Positions 27,139 through 36,757 are shown, counted from the stretch's first letter. The stretch: 36,757 nt of DNA from an uncultured bacterium (GCA_913009835.1 CAJVXH010000012.1:1-36757), one strand, 5' to 3'. The notes: generated by a model from the sequence alone, not told the origin. Made by a program: numbers and translations.

Positions 27139-27159
27139 GTTCATCAGCTGAAACGTGAT

Positions 27160-27816
27160 ATGTCCAGAGAACAATATCTGACAATAGATAACCGTGCTTT
27201 GAAGGCGAAACAGTTCCTTTCGTCGGTCCATAACAATGGGCTGACACGCGGTCCTGAATTCGACGCGCGGGTGGCGGCGTTGTTGGTTCTGGATATGCAG
27301 CAGTACTTCTTCAAGGATGAGTCGCATGCCTTTCTTCCGAGCGGAGAAGCGATCATCGGCCCTATCGGTGATCTGATTGATCGTTTTCAATCTAAGAACC
27401 GCCCTGTGCTATTCACCCAACATCTGGACGCTCCGTCAGCGGGGAATCCGATGCGTCAATGGTGGAAGGATTATCTGACTGAGGATGATGAGCGCGCAGA
27501 GTTGTTGATTTTTGAGCATTGCGCTGACGTTCGCACAGTGATTAAGAAGAGTTCATATGACGCCTTCCTCGGAACCGACCTCGAGTCCAGGTTGAAGGAT
27601 CAAGGAATCAGTCAGGTAGTCATTTGCGGGGTTATGACACATCTGTGCGTGGAGACGACGGCTCGTAGTGCATTCTGCCGTGGATTCAACGTCTGGCTGC
27701 CGGTGGATGCCACTGCAACAATAAGCGAGGAACATCACCTGGCCACCTTACGCAACCTGTCCCATGGATTCGCACGGATGACCAGCACTGTTGAAATGCT
27801 GGAGATGTTGCGATGA
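27160..27816 (+). CDS. Isochorismatase/nicotinamidase-family cysteine hydrolase
   Basis: The 218-residue product has the family's Asp-Lys-Cys triad: Asp45 in 'LLVLDMQQYFF', Lys129 or Lys130 in 'IKKSSYDAF' and nucleophile Cys163 in 'GVMTHLCVETTAR'. Members hydrolyse amides or enol ethers (nicotinamide, isochorismate, ureas); the substrate here is not predictable. The start at 27160 lies after the hppA terminator; the ribosome site is weak. It overlaps the next gene by ATGA, so it is first of a coupled three-gene unit with a flavoprotein and a radical SAM protein. Confidence 0.9.
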   Translation: MSREQYLTIDNRALKAKQFLSSVHNNGLTRGPEFDARVAALLVLDMQQYFFKDESHAFLPSGEAIIGPIGDLIDRFQSKNRPVLFTQHLDAPSAGNPMRQWWKDYLTEDDERAELLIFEHCADVRTVIKKSSYDAFLGTDLESRLKDQGISQVVICGVMTHLCVETTARSAFCRGFNVWLPVDATATISEEHHLATLRNLSHGFARMTSTVEMLEMLR

Positions 27817-28694
27817 CTCATCCACGAATCTGTATCGTTGGAGGGGGACCGGCTGGAATGGCGGCTGCGATGCAACTGCAACGCTATGGCCTGAACCCGA
27901 CACTCTACGAAGCCAATGAGCTCGGTGGATTACTCCGAAACGCCAACCTGGTCGAGAACTATCCGGGATTCCCGGGTGGGATCAAAGGCGAGGCGTTGGC
28001 TGGACTGTTTCGTCAGCAGATAGAACAATTCGGTGTTAATGTCGAGAATGAAGCAGTCTCTCGAATTCTCTCAACGGAACGGGGTTTCGCTCTTGAGTTC
28101 GCTCAAAACGTGAAGGAATGTGACCTCCTGATCCTCGCGACGGGGACAAAACCGATTTGTTTATCTGAGAATTTGCTTGAAGATGGCCTGTCGAATCGGG
28201 TTCGATATGAAGTGGTAGAATTACGTGAATCGTGTGACAAATGTATCGCGATTATCGGCGCGGGGGATGCAGCGTTCGACTACGCATTGCAGCTCGCTGT
28301 GAACAACGATGTGATGATATTCAATCGTTCGGAACGGATTCGAGCGTTGAAACCGCTGGTCAGTCGAGTGGAGGCTCACCCTCGGATTGAGTATCGTTCG
28401 AACTCGGAGATGAGAGCGATTGCCGCAACGGAGGATGGACGACTTGAGCTGAGATGGACCTCTGCGTCAGGCGAATTAGTTGAAACGGTTGACGAGTTGC
28501 TCTGTGCGTTGGGGAGAGAGCCTAATTTGGATTGTGTGTCGAAAGAGCTGGCAATGTCACTCCCTCATTTGCAGGAGAGCGAAGCTCTGTTTATTATTGG
28601 CGATCTTGGGAATGACCGTTACCGTCAGACCTCAATCGCGGTGGCGGATGGCATTCGTGTGGCAATGCGGATTTGGGAACGAATGGAGCGGTAG
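27813..28694 (+). CDS. Thioredoxin-reductase-like FAD/NAD(P)H oxidoreductase lacking the usual CxxC
   Basis: The 293-residue product has two Rossmann folds: FAD site 'IVGGGPAGMAAA' at the start and NAD(P) site 'IIGAGDAAFDYALQL' near residues 146-160, with 'FIIGDLGND' near the end. At the place of the redox CATC of thioredoxin reductase this protein reads YEVVEL, as in TrxR-like ferredoxin/flavodoxin-NADP reductases. A CDKC pair lies just ahead of the second Rossmann motif, at a different position. I infer a one- or two-electron carrier reductase rather than a thioredoxin reductase. ATGA overlap upstream; the next gene starts 4 bases after its stop. Confidence 0.88.
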   Translation: MTHPRICIVGGGPAGMAAAMQLQRYGLNPTLYEANELGGLLRNANLVENYPGFPGGIKGEALAGLFRQQIEQFGVNVENEAVSRILSTERGFALEFAQNVKECDLLILATGTKPICLSENLLEDGLSNRVRYEVVELRESCDKCIAIIGAGDAAFDYALQLAVNNDVMIFNRSERIRALKPLVSRVEAHPRIEYRSNSEMRAIAATEDGRLELRWTSASGELVETVDELLCALGREPNLDCVSKELAMSLPHLQESEALFIIGDLGNDRYRQTSIAVADGIRVAMRIWERMER

Positions 28695-28697
28695 TAG

Positions 28698-29648
28698 ATG
28701 AAGATTGTCGCCAGAACCGGCGTACCTGAACTCGCGATGGTGTACATCGCGGAGGATGAACAGGGGCGCCGCCTTGAGTTTGCCGAATCGGTCGAACCGC
28801 CTTATCCCCGTGACGAGAAGTGGGTGAACATCATCTCCACCCTCTGGGGCTGCCCGATCCAATGCCGGTTCTGTGACGCTGGCTTGCAGTACAAGGGCAA
28901 AGTCTCCGCTGACACAATGTTGGCCCAGTTGGACGCGCTGGTTGACGTTCGATATCCAGACAAGAGAATCCCCTGCGTGAAATGGAAGATTCAGTTCGCA
29001 CGGATGGGCGAGCCAGCCTTTAACCGAGACGTGGTTACGGTGCTGAGGCAATTACCAGAACGATATAGCGCGCCTGGATTGCTGCCTTCAGTTTCGACCG
29101 TCGGTCCGAAGGGCTGCAAGAAGTTCTTCAACGAGTTGCTACTTGTCAAGCGAGAGCTTTACCCGGATCGTTTCCAGTTCCAGTTCTCGCTTCATTCCAC
29201 CGATCTGGACGAACGTCAACACCTGATTCCTGCCCCCACGATGATCTTTGCTGAGATGGCAGATTATGGGGAACGTATATATGGTGGAGTGGGGCGGAAG
29301 GTGACCCTCAACTTTGCGTTGGGTGTGGGGATCACCGTTGATCCGAAAGAGCTGCGACGTTTCTTCAGTCCGGACGCTTTCCTCATCAAGCTCACACCGA
29401 TGAATCCGACTATCCGCGCCAGTGAGAATGGATATGTGGATGAATCCGATCCGGCATTGCGTCTGAAAATGAAGGCTGAAGATTTCCGCAATGTGGGATA
29501 CGAGGTGATCGAATCCATCGGCGAATTGGAAGAGAACGCCATCGGCAGCAACTGCGGGCAGTACCTGGCGCGGCTGGGGGAAAGCCACTTAACCATCGGG
29601 AATGCCTACTCCTATTCGGGTAGGATTCTATCTTCGAATGATCTCTAG
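28698..29648 (+). CDS. RlmN-like radical SAM protein without the N-terminal domain
   Basis: Cys52-x3-Cys56-x2-Cys59 ('WGCPIQCRFCDAG') is the CX3CX2C [4Fe-4S] motif. The rest resembles the RlmN/Cfr fold: 'FARMGEPAFN', 'SVSTVGPKG', 'FQFSLHSTDLDERQHLIP', and a C-terminal 'GSNCGQYL' in which Cys286 matches the methyl-carrying Cys355 of RlmN. The resolving cysteine, seven residues before the cluster in RlmN, is Ile here, and the ~100-residue RNA-binding N-terminal domain is missing. The substrate may therefore not be 23S or tRNA A2503/A37. It ends its operon, next to a flavoprotein that could reduce the cluster. Confidence 0.88.
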   Translation: MKIVARTGVPELAMVYIAEDEQGRRLEFAESVEPPYPRDEKWVNIISTLWGCPIQCRFCDAGLQYKGKVSADTMLAQLDALVDVRYPDKRIPCVKWKIQFARMGEPAFNRDVVTVLRQLPERYSAPGLLPSVSTVGPKGCKKFFNELLLVKRELYPDRFQFQFSLHSTDLDERQHLIPAPTMIFAEMADYGERIYGGVGRKVTLNFALGVGITVDPKELRRFFSPDAFLIKLTPMNPTIRASENGYVDESDPALRLKMKAEDFRNVGYEVIESIGELEENAIGSNCGQYLARLGESHLTIGNAYSYSGRILSSNDL

Positions 29649-29654
29649 CATTTT

Positions 29655-29684
29655 ACACAGGACCGATATATATCGGAATGGTGT
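29655..29684. promoter_or_regulatory. 30-bp dyad ACAC-N4-CCGATATATATCGG-N4-GTGT
   Basis: A perfect 14-bp palindrome (29663-29676) is flanked at equal distance by ACAC and GTGT. Its centre is too tight for a hairpin, so a protein-binding site is more likely than a terminator. It lies 7 bases past the radical SAM stop and ~190 bases before the next promoter. Function unknown. Confidence 0.45.
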
Positions 29685-29842
29685 GTGCCAATTCGAGCGC
29701 ATCTCTACCTGATTTACTCACCGACTGATTCAACCCTGTTTGTGCTGCACCGGCGAATCTCTGCACAATGAGTGTGGAGGTCTGTCAGTCGCAAGAGTAT
29801 TTCGTCCCCTGTCGATATTCTGGAGTTACTCGTGTCCAGCTC

Positions 29843-29871
29843 TTGATTTTGCAATTTCGAGAGCCTATTAT
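29843..29871 (+). promoter_or_regulatory. Sigma70-type promoter for the membrane protein/regulator pair
   Basis: TTGATT (29843-29848) and TATTAT (29866-29871) are spaced by 17 bases. The expected start point is about 29878, inside the dyad that follows, and the first gene starts at 29931. Confidence 0.65.
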
Positions 29872-29873
29872 CA

Positions 29874-29906
29874 ATACAAACGAATTTGTATCACAAACCA
29901 ATTTGC
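29874..29906. promoter_or_regulatory. Tandem operator-like dyads ACAAA-N4-TTTG(T/C)
   Basis: ATACAAA-CGAA-TTTGTAT (29874-29891) is a perfect 7-4-7 inverted repeat, and ACAAA-CCAA-TTTGC (29893-29906) repeats its core 17 bases on. They start 3 bases after the -10. This is where a repressor would block transcription; the winged-helix protein encoded in the same transcript is the natural candidate. Confidence 0.6.
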
Positions 29907-29930
29907 AGATATCGTGCAAAAGGGGGTAAG

Positions 29931-30536
29931 ATGAAGCAGGATGAACTAGCTCAATTGGAGCAGGAAGCGTTCCGCGCCTATAATTCAGATGGTGCCGTGG
30001 AATTGATGTTGGGGGTTGGATTTCTTTTGATGAGCCTGATTTTATGGGATGAGGCGTCAACGGGGTTTGTTGGGACCATCCCAGTTTTCATAATCCTTGG
30101 CATACGCGCTTATAAGCGGAAGATCACGCATCCGCGAATCGGATATGCGAAATGGGGTGAAGAGCGTCAGAGAAAAATCCGGCGCGGAAAAATTTGGCTC
30201 ATGATCATTCTTCTCACGATGGCGGCATTTGTGTTCTTGTTTTTCGCTCTGGATAAAGCGGGATTCATTGGGGAGCAAATGTCGGATATTCTTCTTCCCT
30301 ATTTGTTCGCGCCGATTATTGGTTTGGCGTTCTGTATGATTGCATTCATACGTTCCATGCCACATTTCTATATCTTCGGTGCACTGGGATTCCTGCTGAC
30401 GATATTGAACAGGCCGTGGCATATCCATCTATGGCTGATTCTGTTGTTGTTAGGTTCGCCATCGCTGGTGATCGGGATTGTGCGTTTAATACGTTTCCTG
30501 CGCAATCATCCTAATCTTGGTGTACAGGAGGTGTAA
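29931..30536 (+). CDS. Unknown six-helix membrane protein
   Basis: I do not recognise the family. The 201-residue product has about six hydrophobic segments, beginning near 'LMLGVGFLLMSLILW', 'IPVFIILGIRAY', 'WLMIILLTMAAFVFLFFAL', 'FAPIIGLAFCMIAFI', 'FYIFGALGFLLTIL' and 'WLILLLLGSPSLVIGIV', with basic loops. AGGGGG four bases upstream of the ATG fixes the start. The regulator gene begins 2 bases after its stop. Membrane protein plus small winged-helix regulator pairs are common in bacteria, but I cannot name the signal or cargo. Confidence 0.85.
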   Translation: MKQDELAQLEQEAFRAYNSDGAVELMLGVGFLLMSLILWDEASTGFVGTIPVFIILGIRAYKRKITHPRIGYAKWGEERQRKIRRGKIWLMIILLTMAAFVFLFFALDKAGFIGEQMSDILLPYLFAPIIGLAFCMIAFIRSMPHFYIFGALGFLLTILNRPWHIHLWLILLLLGSPSLVIGIVRLIRFLRNHPNLGVQEV

Positions 30537-30537
30537 C

Positions 30538-30873
30538 TTGGGCAAGCCTGGCAGGACAAAGGATGCAGGCTATACGGGATTGCCTGAGCTTAACCGTCTC
30601 ATTCATGAACCGGCTCGTTTATTGTTGATGTCGCTACTTTACGTGCTCGAATCGGCAGACTTCGTTTTCCTGATGGACCGTACCAATCTTACCCAGGGCA
30701 ACTTGTCGACTCACATGTCGAAACTTGAATCAGCTGGGTACGTTGAAATTCGTAAGGAGTTTGTACATCGGAGACCGCATACACTGTATCTGCTTACTAC
30801 AACCGGCAGGGAGGCGTTTTTGCGGTATCGAGACGAGATCCGACAGGTGCTCGAACAGGGCGATTTGGGATGA
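30538..30873 (+). CDS. Winged-helix transcriptional regulator (HTH_34 type), TTG start
   Basis: The 111-residue product fits the small MarR/ArsR-like HTH_34 family: 'LIHEPARLLLMSLL', recognition part 'LTQGNLSTHMSKLESAGYV', wing 'RRPHTLYLLTTTGREAF'. No start ATG exists near, but AGGAGGTG lies just upstream of the TTG at 30538, immediately after the stop of the membrane protein gene, so TTG is the start. It probably binds the dyads at 29874-29906 and controls its own operon; that is inference from position. Confidence 0.92.
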   Translation: MGKPGRTKDAGYTGLPELNRLIHEPARLLLMSLLYVLESADFVFLMDRTNLTQGNLSTHMSKLESAGYVEIRKEFVHRRPHTLYLLTTTGREAFLRYRDEIRQVLEQGDLG

Positions 30874-30915
30874 GGTTGAGCGTTAAAAAGCAATATCCTG
30901 TTATCACGTTTATAT

Positions 30916-30956
30916 TTCATGCTTTCAGGCGGCACGCTGCTTCCTGGAGGCATGAA
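30916..30956 (+). other. Hairpin in the rpsF leader
   Basis: TTCATGC pairs with GCATGAA, with CAGG/CCTG inside. No T-run follows. It could end the regulator transcript or belong to the 5' leader of rpsF, where bS6:bS18 autoregulation is known in other bacteria. I could not identify the conserved S6:S18 element. Confidence 0.45.
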
Positions 30957-31129
30957 GCCGCTTGTCTCTCCTGTTGTTGGAGAATCTTGTGTTTTCCTGT
31001 TCTACACCACATCTTGGCGATTCGTTGAGATGCATGCTCTTTGAGACGTGCGTTAACCTCCTGCCAATGGAATGTGTGCTTGAGTGAGTGCGCTGATGCT
31101 GTTGGCCGAACAAGACCGAAGGAGATGGT

Positions 31130-31714
31130 ATGGTTCGTCGTTATGAACTGATGATTATCCTCGACCCGAATCAGAGTGACGAGGCGATCAAGGAACAGAT
31201 CGATAAGATCGAGAACTTGATCAAGTCGACTGAGGGTGGGGAGATTCTCAACATTGACAATTGGGGCAAGAAACGCCTCGCCTATGAGATTCAGAAACGT
31301 CCGTTTGGTGTGTACGTCGTGTACGAGTTCAACATGGACTCGACCGGTACCACTGAGCTGGAGCGTCACTGCCGCCTTGACGCGTTGAATCTGCGTCACC
31401 TCCTGCTTCATGTTCCAGTGAAGGTGCTCAAGTTGAAAGAGAGTGAGAAGGCGTTGAAGTCCTCGCTTGAGGATCGTCGCCGCCGTATGGCTGAGCAGTC
31501 AGAGGAAGCGCCGGTAGTCGACTTGTTGCAGACTGTGGAGACTGAGTCTAAGGAAGAGGGCGATGATAAAGAGGGCGATGACTCTGAAACGAAGGTTGAG
31601 GAAGAAGCAAAAGACTCAGAAGCTGCCACAGAGAAAGAGGCGGTAGAGGAAGTCGTTGCTGAATCTTCGGATGCTGAAGCTGAGGTCGTTAAGAAGGAAG
31701 GGGCTGAATCATGA
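31130..31714 (+). CDS. rpsF: Ribosomal protein bS6 with long acidic C-terminal tail
   Basis: The first ~100 residues are a normal bS6: '[20 protein letters not shown]', '[20 protein letters not shown]' and '[17 protein letters not shown]'. Typical bS6 is 95-135 residues; this one has 194, the extra ~70 being Glu/Asp/Ser-rich ([16 protein letters not shown]-like). AAGGAG at 31119-31124 precedes the ATG. The stop overlaps the rpsR start by ATGA; bS6 and bS18 bind as a pair in the 30S platform. ssb, often between them, is absent. Confidence 0.96.
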   Translation: MVRRYELMIILDPNQSDEAIKEQIDKIENLIKSTEGGEILNIDNWGKKRLAYEIQKRPFGVYVVYEFNMDSTGTTELERHCRLDALNLRHLLLHVPVKVLKLKESEKALKSSLEDRRRRMAEQSEEAPVVDLLQTVETESKEEGDDKEGDDSETKVEEEAKDSEAATEKEAVEEVVAESSDAEAEVVKKEGAES

Positions 31715-31935
31715 TGTCAATCCGCAAGAAGGTTGACCGTTTCCATGAGAACGGCATCCTTTATATAGACTACAAGGACATGAAGTTGCTTAGCCGCTTC
31801 ATCACCGAGCAGGGGAAGATAATTCCTCGCCGCATCAGTGGGACGTGTGCGAAGAACCAGCGTATGCTGGTAGACGCGATCAAACGTGCCCGTTTCATGG
31901 CGCTATTGCCGTATGTCTCGGACACGGCGCGGTAA
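31711..31935 (+). CDS. rpsR: Ribosomal protein bS18
   Basis: The 74-residue length and sequence are standard: '[27 protein letters not shown]', written here as the bS18 core, then '[20 protein letters not shown]'. Two adjacent ATGs (31711, 31714) can serve; the first overlaps the rpsF stop. It binds the 30S platform with bS6. Confidence 0.96.
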   Translation: MMSIRKKVDRFHENGILYIDYKDMKLLSRFITEQGKIIPRRISGTCAKNQRMLVDAIKRARFMALLPYVSDTAR

Positions 31936-31940
31936 ATGAA

Positions 31941-31968
31941 GTCTTGAGTCCTGGGTCTTGAGTCTTGA
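31941..31968 (+). repeat. Degenerate heptamer array, left arm (GTCTTGA-type)
   Basis: Four contiguous 7-base units: GTCTTGA, GTCCTGG, GTCTTGA, GTCTTGA, then a decayed GTGAAAC. It begins five bases after the rpsR stop. The unit is the reverse complement of the right array's CAGGACT/CAGGTCT type with a phase shift. Confidence 0.85.
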
Positions 31969-32064
31969 GTGAAACACATGCTGTTCAGTTTCACGAATAA
32001 ACTCAAGCCAATTCGAGCGCCTTATTACGGGCGCTGACAGGTACACAAGGTTCATGAGTTAAAT

Positions 32065-32120
32065 CAAGTCTATGGTTTCAGGTCTTATGTCTCAGGACTC
32101 AGGTCTCAGGACTCAGGACT
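32065..32120 (+). repeat. Degenerate heptamer array, right arm (CAGGACT-type)
   Basis: Eight contiguous 7-base units: CAAGTCT, ATGGTTT, CAGGTCT, TATGTCT, CAGGACT, CAGGTCT, CAGGACT, CAGGACT. It ends 22 bases before rplI. Against the left array it is inverted, so the transcript could fold into a long imperfect stem around ~96 bases. Confidence 0.88.
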
Positions 32121-32142
32121 TGATGGAAGGTGGTGAAGAACG

Positions 32143-32826
32143 ATGAAAGTTATACTTCGCGAGAGTTATGAGAGTCTTGGACGCACCGGCGATGATGTCG
32201 ATGTGAAGCCGGGATTCGCGCGCAACTACTTGGTGCCGCAAGGCATTGCATATCCGGCGAACCGTTTTTACCGGAAGCGTTTTGAGGCGGAGCGTGAAGC
32301 TCTGCTGCATGTGGATTCTGAGCGTCGTAGCCGCGCTGAGGCGGTTGCCGAGCGTGCTGTTGGTGCCAAGGTTGAGTTCAAGGTTCGCGTGAGCGAGCGT
32401 GGACAGATGTTTGGTGCGATAACGAACGTCAACATCGCAGATGCGTTGGCTGAGCAGGACATCCAGATTGATCGCAGGAAGATCAGTTTGTCCACACCAA
32501 TCAAGACACTGGGTGAACATCAGGTGGAGATTCGTCCTCATGGGGACGTGATCTTCAAGGTGTTAGTCCAGGTGATTCCAGAGTCAGCTCCTGAAGCTCT
32601 TAGGGAGTTGAGCATCCGTGAGCTGGTAGAAGGCATCACAGAGGAAGAGCTTGCAGCCCAGGCAGCCGAAGAAGCTGCAAAGCTGGCAGGTGAAGAGAAG
32701 GCGGATGAAGCAGCCGCTGAGAGCGCGTCAGAAGTCGTTGAGATGGTAGAGATGGTGGAAGCGCGTTCAGATACTGAAGATGAGGATGCGGCTTCAGCTG
32801 CGGCTGATGAAGAAGCCGAGAAGTGA
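32143..32826 (+). CDS. rplI: Ribosomal protein bL9 with long acidic C-terminal tail
   Basis: The N-terminal domain is diagnostic: 'MKVILRESYESLGRTGDDVDVKPG' in outline, with 'GFARNYLVPQGIAYPAN'. The linker helix and C-terminal domain follow to ~165 ('FGAITNVNIADALAEQDIQID'). Usual bL9 is ~150 residues; here 227, the last ~60 rich in Glu and Ala. GGAAGGTGG lies upstream. It is last in rpsF-rpsR-rplI and is followed by a terminator at 32912. Confidence 0.96.
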   Translation: MKVILRESYESLGRTGDDVDVKPGFARNYLVPQGIAYPANRFYRKRFEAEREALLHVDSERRSRAEAVAERAVGAKVEFKVRVSERGQMFGAITNVNIADALAEQDIQIDRRKISLSTPIKTLGEHQVEIRPHGDVIFKVLVQVIPESAPEALRELSIRELVEGITEEELAAQAAEEAAKLAGEEKADEAAAESASEVVEMVEMVEARSDTEDEDAASAAADEEAEK

Positions 32827-32911
32827 TGGGAATCGCGGGGGAGTCCTGCGGTCTCCAGCCTCTTGACGGTGCTTAGTCAAGGTTGTATCATTTGCCCCGC
32901 ACGACATATGG

Positions 32912-32940
32912 CCGGGCGCTAGTTCGCCCGGTTGTTCTTT
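32912..32940 (+). terminator. Terminator after rplI
   Basis: CCGGGCG-CTAGTT-CGCCCGG is a perfect 7-bp stem followed by TTGTTCTTT. Confidence 0.85.
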
Positions 32941-33170
32941 GTATAAGCCTGATGAGTTTGGTGATGGATGGAGATCGGGAGATCATTGAATCTTTGATCT
33001 TGACTCAGTAGGCGAAGTGTCGTACTATTTGCGGCGCGCCGATCCTCGAGTTGGTTACGAAGATCGGTCGTTCTTTCACAGTTGAGTTGAGGTGTTTGCA
33101 GGTTGGTAGTTTTGGGCTTATTTAGCCGTGACCAGCAGCAGCACGAGATACTTTGTGTCTCGCCCTCCAC

Positions 33171-33200
33171 TTGACAGTGGGCAGTAAAAAGCCATACACT
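33171..33200 (+). promoter_or_regulatory. rRNA operon promoter
   Basis: A consensus -35 TTGACA (33171-33176) and TACACT (33195-33200) are spaced by 18 bases, ~180 bases before the 16S. The rest of 32941-33377 is leader or untranscribed; I see no gene in it. Confidence 0.75.
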
Positions 33201-33284
33201 TTAAGGCTAATGCACAGCAGGTTTTGAAGTAGTTAACCGGTTGTGTTTGAAATAGCTAGGCGACTAAGGTCGCCAATTATTACC

Positions 33285-33297
33285 TGATCTTTGACAA
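33285..33297 (+). promoter_or_regulatory. boxA antitermination element in the rrn leader
   Basis: TGATCTTTGACAA resembles E. coli rrn boxA TGCTCTTTAACAA, the NusB/NusE binding site, and recurs in the 16S-23S spacer (35282). Confidence 0.75.
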
Positions 33298-33377
33298 GCG
33301 TACATGCGACGATGTGCGGTGTCCAAGTGATCGTAAGATCGCGAGCGACACAACTTACGCTAAAGTGTGTCATTTTG

Positions 33378-34874
<1,497 letters not shown>

Positions 34875-35018
34875 AAGGAGCAGGCAGTCATAAGGTGTCT
34901 GTTCGGGATAGAATTGGAATGACACTGCCAATTTTGCGAAGAGCATATTTACCTTGTGACAACTTTACTGCCGAAGGTCGAATGCACATTTGAGCATGTA
35001 CGCTGAATTTTATCATTT

Positions 35019-35043
35019 CAATCCCGCGCTCTGCGCGGGATTG
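35019..35043 (+). other. 11-bp perfect hairpin between 16S and tRNA-Ile
   Basis: CAATCCCGCGC-TCT-GCGCGGGATTG. It ends 7 bases before the tRNA-Ile gene. Likely a processing signal or structural spacer stem in the precursor. Confidence 0.6.
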
Positions 35044-35049
35044 GGCTGT

Positions 35050-35123
<74 letters not shown>

Positions 35124-35177
35124 CGTTGAGTGGCCTTGGGTTCGAATGACTTGGGCGCGCATCTGGCAGGTACTGAA

Positions 35178-35250
35178 GGGGCGTTAGCTCAGTTGGGAGA
35201 GCATCGGCTTTGCAAGCCGGGGGTCACCGGTTCGATCCCGGTACGCTCCA
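35178..35250 (+). tRNA. trnA: tRNA-Ala (UGC)
   Basis: Acceptor GGGGCGT pairs with ACGCTCC (one wobble); anticodon loop TTTGCAA gives TGC; T arm CCGG-TTCGATC-CCGG. CCA not encoded. Confidence 0.97.
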
Positions 35251-35281
35251 CTTAGGGTGTATTTGGTATTGAGCACCACAT

Positions 35282-35294
35282 TGATCTTTGACAA
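35282..35294 (+). promoter_or_regulatory. boxA element in the 16S-23S spacer
   Basis: TGATCTTTGACAA is an exact repeat of the leader boxA at 33285, as expected for antitermination ahead of 23S. TCATGCA/TGCATGA at 35322-35343 forms a small hairpin just after it. Confidence 0.75.
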
Positions 35295-35439
35295 TCGAGG
35301 CTGTAAAGAGGTCTTCCTAATTCATGCAATAAGACATGCATGAGTTGGGTCGCGGAGCGCATTTTTGAGGTTCTAAAAATTGAGGTTAGTATTGTTAGTC
35401 CGACCTCGTCCGTTTCCTGGATAAGGAAAGAAGGATTTC

Positions 35440-36757
<1,318 letters not shown>

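Noticed and set aside
27097-27159. Upstream TTG that would extend the isochorismatase-family protein by 21 residues
   Set aside because: The stretch overlaps the hppA terminator hairpin and encodes no conserved residues.
27813-28694. Thioredoxin reductase (trxB)
   Set aside because: The redox CxxC is missing at its conserved place; only the FAD and NAD(P) folds support a general oxidoreductase.
28698-29648. Genuine rlmN
   Set aside because: No N-terminal RNA-binding domain and no resolving cysteine; only the radical SAM core matches.
29740-29934. 64-residue frame overlapping the promoter and operators of the membrane protein gene
   Set aside because: It runs through the promoter and dyads, has no good ribosome site and no familiar sequence.
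31941-32120. CRISPR array
   Set aside because: Units are 7 bases, contiguous, without spacers, in two opposed blocks.

Overview
The window looks like one end of a metagenome-style contig from an uncultured Gram-negative bacterium, most likely in the FCB superphylum (Bacteroidetes, Ignavibacteria, Marinimicrobia, Zixibacteria and relatives) but not a typical Bacteroidetes. The reasons are two secreted proteins with type IX secretion C-terminal sorting domains ('NYPNPFNPST' plus a 'GVYFY' ending), a secretin and SLBB export protein that imply an outer membrane, good Shine-Dalgarno sites with a CCTCC anti-SD in the 16S, and sigma70-like promoters. The 16S gene is complete and could settle the phylum by search; I do not assign one. 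Bases 1-125 are not genomic: 68-125 is an exact Illumina P5/TruSeq adapter preceded by T-rich read noise. The right edge stops inside a 23S gene, a common assembly break.

Layout. 128-11324 (+): a surface-appendage or secretion cluster with an adapter-truncated gene, a secretin, a four-SLBB export protein, a 1163-residue lipoprotein with tandem Ig-like domains, then pilB/gspE, pilC/gspF and pilD/gspO. 11400-15984: two divergently transcribed paralogous T9SS-type secreted Asp-box proteins sharing a palindrome-containing control region. 16149-17712 (+): a triple Myb/SANT-like DNA-binding protein, a small conserved protein and cutA. 19508-17723 (-): a three-gene, ATGA-coupled operon (deoxyhypusine-synthase-like protein, unknown protein, GtrA-like membrane protein) preceded by a strongly structured leader that ends in an intrinsic terminator 69 nt before the first start codon.

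20210-24749 (+): tyrS, spoVG, tRNA-Gln, prs, rplY, pth, a housekeeping block. 24844-30873 (+): a block set between pth and rpsF, made of a K+-dependent, probably Na+-type membrane pyrophosphatase, a three-gene operon (isochorismatase-family hydrolase, thioredoxin-reductase-like flavoprotein, RlmN-like radical SAM protein), and a membrane protein plus winged-helix regulator pair with its own promoter and tandem operator-like dyads. 31130-32826 (+): rpsF-rpsR-rplI, with inverted arrays of degenerate heptamers between rpsR and rplI. 33171-36757 (+): an rRNA operon with promoter, boxA elements, 16S, tRNA-Ile(GAU), tRNA-Ala(UGC) and partial 23S.

How it works together: the left third builds and decorates the cell surface, and the right half is translation machinery. 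The least explained parts are the structured leader with its operon, the hydrolase/flavoprotein/radical SAM operon, the triple Myb-like protein, and the acidic tails on all three of bS6, bL9 and bL25.
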